NCBI RefSeq assembly: GCF_024448935.1
Contig: NZ_JAMOIE010000038.1
Location: 1 to 42,249 of the forward strand
Source: Stutzerimonas stutzeri
GTDB lineage: Bacteria; Pseudomonadota; Gammaproteobacteria; Pseudomonadales; Pseudomonadaceae
Reading direction: 5' to 3'
DNA: 42,249 bases
Numbering within the stretch: the stretch's first letter is position 1; each line of letters begins with the position of its first letter. Shown in pieces: positions 1 to 8,847 of the stretch. The notes below the pieces were generated by a model that was not told the origin of the DNA, did not search any database, and was given only the letters and a program-made list of their open reading frames with translations. A program made the translations under genes and the position numbers.

Positions 1-103
1 GGTGAGCAATGATCGCCCAGTTTGCTGCGCGACAGCGCCGGCGTCTGGACGACGGTGATCTCCTGCAAGAACTGCGTTGGATACTGGCGGCGGGCACAGA
101 TAG

Positions 104-319
104 CTATTCGATGCGCCGGTAGCGGTAATGCTGCGGTTTGAATACCTGATTGAAATGCCGCCCCAGGGAATCGGCCTCCAGCAGCGCCTGCACCACTTCG
201 GCCGGTACCTGCTCGTAGCGATACAGCGAACCGTTGTGAAACAGCACCTCCAGGACTTGCTCATCGGGGTCGTAACCCAGCTCCCGGAGGCTACGAGACT
301 CCACCGCGACGCGCTTCAT
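104..319 (-). CDS. KTSC-domain small protein
   Basis: A 71-residue protein that is essentially one KTSC domain, the small fold also found at the C-terminus of some lysyl-tRNA synthetases. The family pattern is visible: VxSxSL near residue 6, GYD, LEVLFHNGSLYRY in the middle, VP, then ADSLGRHFN and a closing YRYRRI. The start at 319 is chosen because its ATG overlaps the TGA of the upstream ABC transporter gene (ATGA), which indicates translational coupling. A longer frame reaching 367 would run inside that gene and adds no conserved residues. It is the last gene of the minus-strand glycan operon. The molecular role of stand-alone KTSC proteins is not known to me, and the link to glycan export rests only on coupling. 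Confidence 0.85.
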   Translation of the reverse strand: MKRVAVESRSLRELGYDPDEQVLEVLFHNGSLYRYEQVPAEVVQALLEADSLGRHFNQVFKPQHYRYRRIE

Positions 320-2121
320 ACCGCCGGGTTGGGTTGCTGTTTGAAGCCCTCGGCCTGCAGGCGCCACAGCGCCTCGAATTCACCGCCGCGGTTGCGCAGT
401 TCCTTCGGCGATCCATCCTCGACGATGCGTCCATTACGCAGCACGATGATTCGATCGAAGCTGGCCAAAGTCGACAGGCGGTGCGCCACGGCTACCACGG
501 TGCGGTGATGCACAAGATTGTTGAGTGCCGCCTGGATCTCGCCTTCGGACTGCGTATCCAGCGCCGAGGTGGCTTCGTCGAGGATCAGGATCGGTGCGTC
601 CTTGAGAAAGGCGCGGGCGATGCCGAGCCGCTGGCGCTGGCCGCCGGACAGCATCACCCCGCGCTCGCCGACCAGGGTGTCGTAACCCTGCGGCAGCTCG
701 CGAATGAAGCCGTCGCAGAAGGCACGGCGCGCCGCCTCGACCACCTCTTCATCGCTGGCGTCCGGGCGGCCGTAGCGGATGTTCTCGCGGATGCTGCGGT
801 TGAACAGCGCGGTTTCCTGCGGTACCACGGCGATCTTCTCGCGCAGGCTGTCCTGGCTGACGCTGCGGATGTCCTGGCCGTCGATGAGAATGCGCCCGTC
901 CTGTACGTCATCCAAACGTTGGATGAGGTTGATCAGCGTGGACTTGCCGGCGCCGGACGAGCCCACCACACCGACCTTCTGCCCGGCCGGAATGTGCAGG
1001 TCGAGGCCTGCGAACACGGCGCCGCGATCGGGGTAGCCAAAACTGACGTCCTTGAAGGTGATATCCCCCTCGGCCAGCAGCAGCTGCGCGCCGCTGTCCT
1101 CCAGGCCGTGGGGCTGGACGATGATGCGCAGGGTGTCGTCGATGGCGCCGATCTGCTGCGTGGCGTCCACCAGCGCCAGCGCCAGGTCCCGCGAGCCATG
1201 CAGGATGCGAAAGGTCAGCGCGCTGACCAGCACCACGTCGCCGGCCGTGACCTCGCCACCTACCCACAGCTGGATCGCCCAGATCAGCATGCCGCCGGCC
1301 ATCACCGACAGGCAGATGTCGTGCATCACCCGGGCCTTTTCCAGGTACATCCAGCTGCGCCGCTGGGCGCGGGCCTCGAAGCCGATCTCGTGGGCCAGGC
1401 GCTCGGCCTCGCGGTCACGGGCGGAGAAGGCCTTGATGGTCCACACGTTGGACACCGCGTCCACCAGTTCGCCGCCGACCCGCGCCGACTGCGCGGCGAA
1501 GCGTTGATGCTTGGAGCGCCCGCGGATGCCGAAGCCGGTGATCAGCGCGGCGACGAGGGCGACGAATAGAATCAGCGCCAGGGCCATGCGCACGTCCACC
1601 GTGAGCAGCACCACCACCGCACCAATAAAATCGACGATGGGCGGTACGATCTTCCACGCCAGGCCACCGTAGATGGCGCCGGCCGCCTGCCCCACCGCGG
1701 AAATACGGTTGCCCAGCGAGCCGGCGAAATGCTCGTTGAAGTAGCGCATCGGGTGACCGGTCAGGTGTTTGAACAGGTCGACGCGCAGATCCACCACGCT
1801 GGCCACCACGGTGCGACAGCCGAGCCAGCCACCGAGGCGCCAGAACACGTTTTCGACAACGATCAGGCCGATGAACAGCCCCAGCGGCCACCAGACGTTG
1901 GCGGCACCGCGATCCGCAGCGCCCTGGGCCATGGCGTCCACCAGCAGCTTCATGCCGTACTGCACCGCTACCGCGCAGCTGGCCGCGCCGATGATCAGCG
2001 CCAGCAGGCCACCGAAATGCCAGGGCCGGGCGCAGATGTAGTGCCAGAGAAAGGCCACCGGCCGGCTCGGCAGCAGCAGCTCGTCCGGCTTGGCCTGAGG
2101 CACGGCGGCCGCCTGGTTCAT
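316..2121 (-). CDS. ABC exporter (fused membrane and ATPase domains, MsbA-like)
   Basis: A 601-residue half-transporter. An N-terminal membrane domain (about residues 25-330, several hydrophobic segments) is followed by an ATPase domain with Walker A GSSGAGKST (about 387-395), signature LSGGQRQRLGIARA, Walker B ILILDEATSALD and an H-loop VAHRLST. This is the type I exporter layout, and such proteins act as inner-membrane homodimers that flip lipids, glycolipids or peptides. Its start overlaps the stop of the glycosidase-like gene (ATGA) and its stop overlaps the KTSC gene, so it is co-translated in the glycan operon. I infer that it moves the glycolipid or glycan made by the glycosyltransferase/Glf pair, but the sequence does not name a substrate. 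It resembles the second exporter at 30248-32083 in architecture. Confidence 0.9.
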   Translation of the reverse strand: MNQAAAVPQAKPDELLLPSRPVAFLWHYICARPWHFGGLLALIIGAASCAVAVQYGMKLLVDAMAQGAADRGAANVWWPLGLFIGLIVVENVFWRLGGWLGCRTVVASVVDLRVDLFKHLTGHPMRYFNEHFAGSLGNRISAVGQAAGAIYGGLAWKIVPPIVDFIGAVVVLLTVDVRMALALILFVALVAALITGFGIRGRSKHQRFAAQSARVGGELVDAVSNVWTIKAFSARDREAERLAHEIGFEARAQRRSWMYLEKARVMHDICLSVMAGGMLIWAIQLWVGGEVTAGDVVLVSALTFRILHGSRDLALALVDATQQIGAIDDTLRIIVQPHGLEDSGAQLLLAEGDITFKDVSFGYPDRGAVFAGLDLHIPAGQKVGVVGSSGAGKSTLINLIQRLDDVQDGRILIDGQDIRSVSQDSLREKIAVVPQETALFNRSIRENIRYGRPDASDEEVVEAARRAFCDGFIRELPQGYDTLVGERGVMLSGGQRQRLGIARAFLKDAPILILDEATSALDTQSEGEIQAALNNLVHHRTVVAVAHRLSTLASFDRIIVLRNGRIVEDGSPKELRNRGGEFEALWRLQAEGFKQQPNPAV

Positions 2122-3272
2122 GGCGTGGCTTCGGCGAATTGCGGGGCCGGGCTGGACTGGCTGAAACGCATCTGCTGCAGCCGCAGTTCATCGGCCAGGC
2201 CCTCGTGCACACAGCGCTTGCCGTTCTCGTCGGCAAAGCCGAGCAGCCCGACCGGGCAGTGCCGCTCATTGGTCCAGCCCGGATAGTCGAGCACCGGATA
2301 CAGACAGATGCCCTCGACCGGAACCCCACGCTGCATGGCCAGCCCGGCCTGCTCGCTGACGTAACGCAGCCAGTCGCCGCGCAGGTCGCCCTCGGCGCCG
2401 GTTTCGGCAATCAGCAGCGGCCGTTTATAGCGCTGCCAGATTTCCGTGAGGATGCCCTTGAACGGCCGGTAGTCCGGGTTGTCGCGCTCGATGGTGCGGC
2501 CGTCGCCGTGGTACCACTGGTTGTTCGAGTAGTAGTTGACGCCGAGCACATCCAGGTATTCCGGCGCACCGCCGAGGCCGGGCCAGAATTCGCCGCAGAG
2601 CATGTCCCAGGCTTCGAACTGCGACTGGCGGAACCGCTCGGCGTCGCGCTGCGGACCGGGCCGGTCGTTTTCTGCCGTAACGTGGATGGCCGGGTCGACC
2701 TGGACGAAACGCGCCCGCGGTTCCACGTCACGGATCGCCTGCATCGCGGCGATGGTGGCACGCACCAGCTGATGCTTGAGCTCGAAACCGCGGCCGCGCG
2801 CCATCGGGTTGAAGTAAGCCTGATCGCCACCGGCCCAGGCCCAGAAGGAGATTTCGTTGAGCGGCGCATAGAAGGGCACCGCGCCGGTTTCGTCCCTGAC
2901 TACCTGCGCAGCGGCAGCAGCGTAGCGGGCAAAGCGCTCGACGAATTGCGGTCGCCAGATGTCGATGTCGTCCGGCCAGCCGTAATGGCACAGATCCCAG
3001 ATCACCTGGGTGCCCTGGTGCTGCGCCGCCTGCAGCATGGGCAGAAAGCTGGACCAGTCGTACTGCCCCGGCTGGCGCTCGATCAGGTGCCAGCGCAGAC
3101 CGTCGCGCACGCTGTGCAGGCCGTAGCGGTGCAGCTCGGCGTAGTCGTGGGCCGCCCAGCGATCGTGTCCCGTGGCGGCGAGCAGATCGAGGCGGCGACC
3201 ATCGCTGCGGCGATGGTTGGAACATTCGAACCCGCCCATGAAGAAACTTTTGAACAGCGTGGGCTGATGCAT
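2118..3272 (-). CDS. GH1-like glycoside hydrolase-fold protein
   Basis: A 384-residue protein with a TIM-barrel glycosidase look (beta-glucosidase-like). Both expected carboxylates are present: an NE pair in PLNEISFW (Glu140, the acid/base position of GH1-type enzymes) and an ETG in LLIAETGAEG (Glu290, the nucleophile position). Also visible are WDLCHYGWP and LGVNYYSNNQWY. It is shorter than classical GH1 enzymes (about 450 residues) and has no signal peptide, so it should be cytoplasmic. The start at 3272 follows a GAGGCG Shine-Dalgarno and lies 13 bases after glf; longer upstream frames lie over glf. It sits inside a biosynthetic operon, so it may trim or transfer sugars rather than degrade food. 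That role is inferred. Confidence 0.82.
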   Translation of the reverse strand: MHQPTLFKSFFMGGFECSNHRRSDGRRLDLLAATGHDRWAAHDYAELHRYGLHSVRDGLRWHLIERQPGQYDWSSFLPMLQAAQHQGTQVIWDLCHYGWPDDIDIWRPQFVERFARYAAAAAQVVRDETGAVPFYAPLNEISFWAWAGGDQAYFNPMARGRGFELKHQLVRATIAAMQAIRDVEPRARFVQVDPAIHVTAENDRPGPQRDAERFRQSQFEAWDMLCGEFWPGLGGAPEYLDVLGVNYYSNNQWYHGDGRTIERDNPDYRPFKGILTEIWQRYKRPLLIAETGAEGDLRGDWLRYVSEQAGLAMQRGVPVEGICLYPVLDYPGWTNERHCPVGLLGFADENGKRCVHEGLADELRLQQMRFSQSSPAPQFAEATP

Positions 3273-3285
3273 CTTGCGCCTCGTC

Positions 3286-4527
3286 TCAGGGTGCCTGTTC
3301 AGCCAGCGACTGGCTGTGTTTGGTGCTTTCGCCGGACTCAGGGCCGCGTTCGGCTTCCTCGATGCGTTTGTACAGCGCCAGCGCCTGCCCGACCACCTGA
3401 TCCATGTTGTAATACTTGTAGCTGCCGAGCCGCCCGACGAAGGTGACGCCCGGCGTCTCGTCCGCCAGCTGCTGGTAGCGCTTGTACAGCTCGGCGTTCT
3501 CCGGCCGCGGGATGGGATAGTAGGGATCGCCCTCGGCCGAGGGATATTCGTAGGTGATGCTGGTCTTCGGATGGACCTGGCCGGTGAGGTGCTTGTACTC
3601 GCTGATGCGCGTATAGGGCACGTCTTCACTCGGGTAGTTGACCGTACCGACCGCCTGGAACTGCTCCTGCTCGAGCTGCTTGTGCTCGAACTTCAGCGAG
3701 CGGTAGGGCAGCGTGCCGAAGCGGTAGTCGAAATACTCATCGATCGGCCCGCAGAAGATCAGGTGGTCGTGCTGCACCTCGTCGCGGATCTCGCGGTAGT
3801 CGGTGTTGAGCATCACCTTGATGTTCGGGTGCGCGAGCATCTTCTCGAACATCCTGGTGTAGCCATGCTTGGGCATCTGCTGGAAGGTATCGGTGAAGTA
3901 GCGGTCGTCGGTGTTGGTGCGCGTCGGGATGCGCGAAGTGACCGACTTGTCCAGCTGCGACGGGTCCAGCCCCCACTGCTTGCGGGTGTAGCCGCGGAAG
4001 AACGTCTGGTACAGCTCGCGGCCGATGCCGTTGATCACCACGTCCTCGCTGGTCTGGATGTCTTCCACCGGCTCGGCGCGACTGGCGAGGAAATCCGCTG
4101 CCTCCTGCTCGGTGGTCATGTGCAGGCCGTAGAGCTTGTTCAGCGTGGTCATGTTGATCGGGATCGGCACTTCCTGCCCGTCCACCTGCGCCAGCACGCG
4201 GTGCTCGTAGGCCCGCCACTCGGTGAACCGCGAGAGGTAATCGACGATGCGCTGGGCGTTGGTGTGGAAAATGTGCGGGCCGTAGCGGTGGATCAATACG
4301 CCGGCTTCGTCGTAGTGATCATAGGCATTGCCGCCGATGTGCGGACGCCGGTCGACCACCAGTACGCGCTTGTTCAGCCCGGCCGCCAGGCGCTCGGCCA
4401 GGACGCTGCCGGCAAAACCGGCGCCGACGATCAGGTAGTCGAAACCTCGTCGACCGGTAGCTGAACGGACGCTGGCGCCGCCACCTGCGTGCTCGGGGTT
4501 ACTGTCTTGCAAGCTCACATCGCGCAT
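3286..4527 (-). CDS. glf: UDP-galactopyranose mutase
   Basis: A 413-residue flavoenzyme that interconverts UDP-galactopyranose and UDP-galactofuranose, the donor for galactofuranose-containing glycans. An FAD-binding GxGxxG segment (YLIVGAGFAGSVLAERLA, about 31-48) is followed by the family landmarks RPHIGGNAYD, YGPHIFHTN, PIPINMTTLNKLYG, RGYTRKQWGLDP and a C-terminal PRPENAELYKRY and VGRLGSYKYYNMDQVVGQAL. The first 25 or so residues before the FAD motif are a low-complexity extension, so a later start cannot be excluded. It overlaps the glycosyltransferase gene by 13 bases. With galE divergent upstream, the locus can supply UDP-galactose and then UDP-Galf. Confidence 0.96.
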   Translation of the reverse strand: MRDVSLQDSNPEHAGGGASVRSATGRRGFDYLIVGAGFAGSVLAERLAAGLNKRVLVVDRRPHIGGNAYDHYDEAGVLIHRYGPHIFHTNAQRIVDYLSRFTEWRAYEHRVLAQVDGQEVPIPINMTTLNKLYGLHMTTEQEAADFLASRAEPVEDIQTSEDVVINGIGRELYQTFFRGYTRKQWGLDPSQLDKSVTSRIPTRTNTDDRYFTDTFQQMPKHGYTRMFEKMLAHPNIKVMLNTDYREIRDEVQHDHLIFCGPIDEYFDYRFGTLPYRSLKFEHKQLEQEQFQAVGTVNYPSEDVPYTRISEYKHLTGQVHPKTSITYEYPSAEGDPYYPIPRPENAELYKRYQQLADETPGVTFVGRLGSYKYYNMDQVVGQALALYKRIEEAERGPESGESTKHSQSLAEQAP

Positions 4528-5699
4528 TGCATCTTCTCCTTCATCAGCGCCCAGGTGTGGTCCCAGGACATGTCGCCGAGAATCTCATCGGCGGTCTTCA
4601 GCAGACGGTCGCGGTCTTCGGCATCGGCCAGCGCTTTTTCCACCGCATCGATGAACGCATCGGGCGTGTCGGCGATATGGACGATGTCGGTGTCGCCGTA
4701 GGTGCGCACCACGTCCTTGATCGGCGTGGACACCACCGGGCAGCCGCCGGCCAGGTATTCGGGAGTCTTGGTGGGGCTGATGAAGCGGGTCGATTCGTTC
4801 ATGGCGAAGGGCATGATCGCCACGTCCCAGCCGGACAGGTAACGCGGCAACGCGTCGTAGGCCTTGCCGCCGAGATAGTGAATGTTGTCGCGTTGCGGCA
4901 GGTCCGCCGGATCGACCTTGACCACCGGGCCGACCAGCACGAATTGCCAGTCCGGACGTTTTTCCGCGACCTCGGCCACCAGCCGGATATCGAAGCGCTC
5001 ATCGATGACGCCGTAGAAGCCCAATCGCGGCTGCGCAATCTCGGCCTGGTCATCGGGATCGGCCTGAGGCCGGCGCGCCTTGGCGAAATGCGCCACGTCG
5101 ACGCTGCTGGGAAAGGCAAAGGCGTTCTCGTGCAGCTCGCGCTTGGCTTCCCAGATGCTGTAGCCGCCGGTGAAGACCAGGTCGGCGCGGTCGAGCAGCT
5201 CGCGTTCGCGCTGCACCAGATCGGGCGGTGCGCCGCGGAATGCCGAGAGTTCGTCCATGCAATCGTAGACGGTGAGCTTGGGCTTCAGATGGCCGGCATA
5301 ACCGAGCGCCATCGGCGTGTAGAACCAGAGCATCAGCTCATTGACGCCAAGCTTGTCCAGATAGCCGTCGAGCAAGTCACGCTGCACGCGCAGCGCCGTA
5401 TCGCCCTCGCAGCCCTGAGGCAGACGCGGAATCAGTACCTGCACACCGTTTTCCTCGGGCCGCACCTCCAGCCAAGGCTTGGCATCTTCGGTCGGGATCG
5501 GCTCTTCGACAAACAGCACGTTGAAGTCCCGCGCAAAGCGCGACATCAGATGCTGTGGGCGCTGATAGACGAAGCTCCAGCGCAAATGGGAAAGACACAG
5601 CAGGGTCGGCACCCGCTCATCGAAAACGACTTCGGGCGGCATCTCCTGCTTGTCGGGGGATTTTCCAATCTCGTATTGGTAAGGGCCGGCCCAGCTCAT
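4515..5699 (-). CDS. Glycosyltransferase (GT-B fold, TuaH/GT4-like)
   Basis: A 394-residue cytoplasmic glycosyltransferase. Features seen include the N-terminal LLCLSHLRWSFVYQRPQHLMSRFA motif typical of TuaH-like sugar transferases, a middle YDCMDELSAFRG, and a C-terminal nucleotide-sugar half with LGFYGVIDERFDIRL, VLVGPV, NIHYLGGKAYDALP, and the donor-binding FISPTKTPEYLAGGCPVVSTPIKDVV. The start at 5699 follows GAGGTAGCC at good spacing; upstream in-frame codons give arginine-rich, non-conserved sequence. It is the first gene of the minus-strand operon, and glf follows with a short overlap. The likely donor is UDP-Galf or another UDP-hexose, inferred from the neighbour only. Confidence 0.88.
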   Translation of the reverse strand: MSWAGPYQYEIGKSPDKQEMPPEVVFDERVPTLLCLSHLRWSFVYQRPQHLMSRFARDFNVLFVEEPIPTEDAKPWLEVRPEENGVQVLIPRLPQGCEGDTALRVQRDLLDGYLDKLGVNELMLWFYTPMALGYAGHLKPKLTVYDCMDELSAFRGAPPDLVQRERELLDRADLVFTGGYSIWEAKRELHENAFAFPSSVDVAHFAKARRPQADPDDQAEIAQPRLGFYGVIDERFDIRLVAEVAEKRPDWQFVLVGPVVKVDPADLPQRDNIHYLGGKAYDALPRYLSGWDVAIMPFAMNESTRFISPTKTPEYLAGGCPVVSTPIKDVVRTYGDTDIVHIADTPDAFIDAVEKALADAEDRDRLLKTADEILGDMSWDHTWALMKEKMQCAM

Positions 5700-6114
5700 G
5701 GCTACCTCGTGCAGATGGCGAAGTCCTCGAGCGTCCCTTCTGCCGCATCGCATAAACCCGCGCAGCCTGCGCGGTACAGGAAAAAAATCGAGGCGCGCTG
5801 CAGCCTGCCCAACCGTAGCGATCCAAGCGCAGCTCGCCGGCTATGGACGACGCAGCGTGAGGCAAGGTTCCCCTGAGGCCCTTTTGGCGGTCGGTCATCG
5901 GCTGACTGTCGCTTCGCTGGAACTTGCTCGCCCCTTCTCCCGTCCCTATCACAGGACGCCTGAATTACCTCGGCATCGGCGCTGAGTGCTCCAGCAGTGC
6001 GCACCGCCCGACGCGCCGACCCCAACCCTGGAGATGCATGCAGCGGCCGCGCTCATACGGCCAGCCGCGTATCCCCCGTGCGCGTCGAATAATTCCGCCA
6101 TGCGAGGTAGACAC
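5700..6114. promoter_or_regulatory. Divergent intergenic region between the glycan operon and galE
   Basis: No gene is supported in these 415 bases. The region must hold promoters for the minus-strand glycosyltransferase operon and for galE. One perfect hairpin, CCGCGCA-gcc-TGCGCGG at 5758-5774, would lie in the 5' leader of the minus operon. I could not place convincing -10/-35 boxes. Confidence 0.4.
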
Positions 6115-7182
6115 ATGATTCTGGTAACGGGAGGCGCTGGTTACATTGGGTCCCACGCGGTGCTGGAGCTGCTTCTGGCGGGCCACGAGGTGCTGGTACT
6201 GGATAACCTTTGCAACAGTTCGGAGACAGCGCTGGATCGGGTGGAAGCCCTGGCCGGCCGCAAGGTCCAGTTCGTCAAGGGCGACGTGCGCAACCGCTCG
6301 CTGCTCAAGGCGCTGTTTGCCTCTTACCCCATCACGGCGGTGCTGCACTTCGCCGGTCTCAAGGCCGTCGGTGAAAGCGTGCGCGAGCCACTGCGCTATT
6401 ACGAAACCAATGTCAGCGGCAGCATCGCATTGTGTCAGGCCATGACCGAAGCGGGCGTCTTCAAGCTGGTGTTCAGCTCGTCAGCCACCGTCTACGGCGA
6501 TTCGCCGACGATGCCGATCACCGAGAGCTGCCCCACCGGTATGCCGACCAACCCCTACGGCCAGTCCAAGTTGATGGCCGAGAACGTGCTCAAGGGGCTG
6601 GCTGAATCCGATCCGCGCTGGTCGATCGCCCTGCTGCGCTATTTCAACCCCATCGGCGCGCATGAGTCCGGGCTGATTGGCGAGGACCCCAACGGCATTC
6701 CCAACAACCTGCTGCCCTACATGCTACAGGTGGCGGTGGGCCGCCGTAAGCAACTGAACATCTTTGGCGCGGACTACCCGACACCGGACGGCACCGGCAT
6801 TCGGGATTACATCCATGTGGTTGACCTGGCCAAGGGGCACCTGAAAGCATTGGAGCGATTAAGCCTGGTGCACGGTGTTTCCACGTGGAACCTCGGCACT
6901 GGCCGCGGTTATTCCGTGCGTCAGATGGTGACGGCGTTCGAGGAAGTCATAGGGCGGCAGCTGCCCCATGTGTTCAAGGCGCGCCGCCCCGGCGATATCG
7001 CCCAGTGCTGGTCGGATCCGAGCAAAGCTCGCGAAGAGCTTGGCTGGCAGGCAGAAAAAGACCTGCTGACCATGCTCACCGACGCCTGGCGCTGGCAAAG
7101 TCGCAACCCGCAGGGCTATGCGGTGGAGGTGAAGACCCCTGCGAAAGGCGAGGCCAAGGCCGAAACCGCGCTCGCCAGCTGA
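6115..7182 (+). CDS. galE: UDP-glucose 4-epimerase
   Basis: A 355-residue short-chain dehydrogenase-type epimerase that interconverts UDP-glucose and UDP-galactose in the cytoplasm. The NAD-binding TGGAGYIGS is at residues 5-13, the catalytic SSSATVYG at about 121-128, and the YxxxK pair is Tyr148/Lys152, almost the positions of the E. coli enzyme. Other GalE landmarks are LRYFNPIGAHESGLIGEDP and GTGIRDYIHVVDLAKGH. The length is close to the usual 338, with an extra lysine/alanine-rich tail of about 20 residues. The start at 6115 has GAGGTAG upstream; an ATG at 6100 is a weaker alternative. It is divergent from the glf operon, and its product is the substrate of Glf. Confidence 0.96.
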   Translation: MILVTGGAGYIGSHAVLELLLAGHEVLVLDNLCNSSETALDRVEALAGRKVQFVKGDVRNRSLLKALFASYPITAVLHFAGLKAVGESVREPLRYYETNVSGSIALCQAMTEAGVFKLVFSSSATVYGDSPTMPITESCPTGMPTNPYGQSKLMAENVLKGLAESDPRWSIALLRYFNPIGAHESGLIGEDPNGIPNNLLPYMLQVAVGRRKQLNIFGADYPTPDGTGIRDYIHVVDLAKGHLKALERLSLVHGVSTWNLGTGRGYSVRQMVTAFEEVIGRQLPHVFKARRPGDIAQCWSDPSKAREELGWQAEKDLLTMLTDAWRWQSRNPQGYAVEVKTPAKGEAKAETALAS

Positions 7183-7254
7183 CGGCTTGCGCGGTGGCGC
7201 CGACGCTGACCCGGTATCGTAGGTGGCCTAAGCCGGGTGCGGCAATCGGTGTGG

Positions 7255-8838
7255 CTAGAGGCCGCAGACGCTGCCGTCGCTACGCGGATCCGCAGCCCCT
7301 TCCAGCACGCCGTCGGGGTGCCGCAACAACGCACCGGCGTGCCCCATGGTGTCGCTGAAGGGCTCGTCGAGCGTCTCGACAACATGCCCGGCCGCTTGCA
7401 GCTGGGCCACCAGTTCCGGCGCAAAGCGGCTCTCCAATTTCAGACTGGTACTGACATCGCCCCAGGTGCGACCGAGCAGCCAGCGCGGTGCGCTGACCGC
7501 GGCCTGTAGATCACTGCCCAGCCGGTAACGGCTGAACACCGCCGCCTGGGTTTGCGGCTGCCCTTCGCCGCCCATGGTGCCGTAGCTCAGCACCCGCCCG
7601 TCATCGAATAGCGCCAGTGCCGGGTTCAGCGTGTGGAAGGGTTTGCGGCCAGGTTCCAAAGCCTGGAGCGCCTTGGCATCGAGGGAAAAGCTGATGCCGC
7701 GATTCTGCCAAGCTACACCGGTGGACGGCAGCACCACTCCGGAGCCGAACTCCCAGTACAGGCTCTGGATGAAGCTCACCGCTCGCCCTCCGCCGTCGAT
7801 GCAACCCATCCAGATGGTATCGCCCGGCGCCGCGGGGCGCGGCCACGGCAGTGCGGTATTGGTATCGACGGCGCTGGCGAGCGCATCCAGCTGCTCGGCT
7901 GTCAGAAAGCTTTGCGGGTCGGCCGGCAACCGGCGCGGGTCGGTTACCACCCGGTCGCGAATCATGAACGCCTGCTTGGTCGACTCGACCAGGCCATGGA
8001 TATGGGCGAAGCCTTCGGCCTCGCTTACCTTCAGCCGCTCGAATACGCCGAGAATCAGCAACGAGGCCAGTCCCTGGGTCGGCGGCGGCATGTTGTAAAC
8101 GGTAGCATCGCCCAGGCGCACCTGCAGCGGGGTGACCTCCTGCGCGTGGTAGGCCTGTAGATCGCCCAGCCGCAGTGGGCTGCCCAGCCGCTCCAGCTCA
8201 CTGGCCATGCTCGCGGCCAGTTCGCCGCGATAGAAGTCGTCCAGGCCAGCTTCGGCCAGGCGCTCCAGGGTATCGGCCAGGGCGCTCTGCTTCATCAGGC
8301 TGCCCTCGGTCGGCGCCTGGGCCCCGACCAGATAGACATCGGCGAAGCCGGGCACGTCTTTGAGTTCGTCGAACTTGGTCCGCGTCAACTGTGCCTGGCT
8401 GCGGCTGACGACGATGCCATTGCGGGCCTGGCCAATGGCTTCGCCGAGCAGGTCGCGCAATGGCATTGTTGCACCCCAGCCGGCAGCCATCTCCAATGCC
8501 TTGGCCCAGCCACCCACGGTGCCGGCAACGGTTAATGCGGCGCTTGGTCCGCGGCTGGGGATCTGCTCGAAGCCGGCGTAGAACTCGCGGCTGGCCAGCG
8601 CTGCGCTGCTGCCGCAGGCGTCGATGGCGACCGGAGCCTTGCCCGGCTCGTGGATCAGCCAGAAGCCATCACCGCCGATGGCGTTCATGTGTGGGTAGAC
8701 AACGGCGATGCTGGCCGCTGCGGCGACCATGGCTTCGACGGCATTTCCCCCGGCCTTGAGTACGTCGCGTCCGGCCTGGGCAGCCAAGTGGTGGGGGGCG
8801 ACGAAGATACCGCGGGTGGCGTGGGTGCTTTTCAGCAT
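7255..8838 (-). CDS. Gamma-glutamyltransferase-family Ntn hydrolase (copy 1)
   Basis: A 527-residue protein of the gamma-glutamyltranspeptidase / acylase family (T3). These precursors self-cleave before a threonine that becomes the nucleophile; the candidate here is the Thr of GDTIWMGCIDGGG in the C-terminal half. Family landmarks include an N-terminal AGRDVLKAGGNAVEAMVAAAA, GGDGFWLIHEPG, PPTQGLASLLILG, and near the end GRKPFHTLNPA and GTMGGEGQPQTQA. No signal peptide is visible, so unlike periplasmic Ggt it is probably cytoplasmic. It is the last gene of the sigma-54 TRAP operon, 9 bases after the TauE-like gene, and converges on galE. It probably hydrolyses an imported gamma-glutamyl or other amide compound; the substrate is unknown. 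Confidence 0.88.
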   Translation of the reverse strand: MLKSTHATRGIFVAPHHLAAQAGRDVLKAGGNAVEAMVAAAASIAVVYPHMNAIGGDGFWLIHEPGKAPVAIDACGSSAALASREFYAGFEQIPSRGPSAALTVAGTVGGWAKALEMAAGWGATMPLRDLLGEAIGQARNGIVVSRSQAQLTRTKFDELKDVPGFADVYLVGAQAPTEGSLMKQSALADTLERLAEAGLDDFYRGELAASMASELERLGSPLRLGDLQAYHAQEVTPLQVRLGDATVYNMPPPTQGLASLLILGVFERLKVSEAEGFAHIHGLVESTKQAFMIRDRVVTDPRRLPADPQSFLTAEQLDALASAVDTNTALPWPRPAAPGDTIWMGCIDGGGRAVSFIQSLYWEFGSGVVLPSTGVAWQNRGISFSLDAKALQALEPGRKPFHTLNPALALFDDGRVLSYGTMGGEGQPQTQAAVFSRYRLGSDLQAAVSAPRWLLGRTWGDVSTSLKLESRFAPELVAQLQAAGHVVETLDEPFSDTMGHAGALLRHPDGVLEGAADPRSDGSVCGL

Positions 8839-8847
8839 GGTCGATCC

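Noticed and set aside
9..122. 37-codon plus-strand frame with a helical-looking sequence (QFAARQRRRLDDGDLLQELR)
   Set aside because: Too short, no visible ribosome-binding site, a stop directly upstream and overlap with the KTSC gene; could be the tail of something outside the window but cannot be supported.
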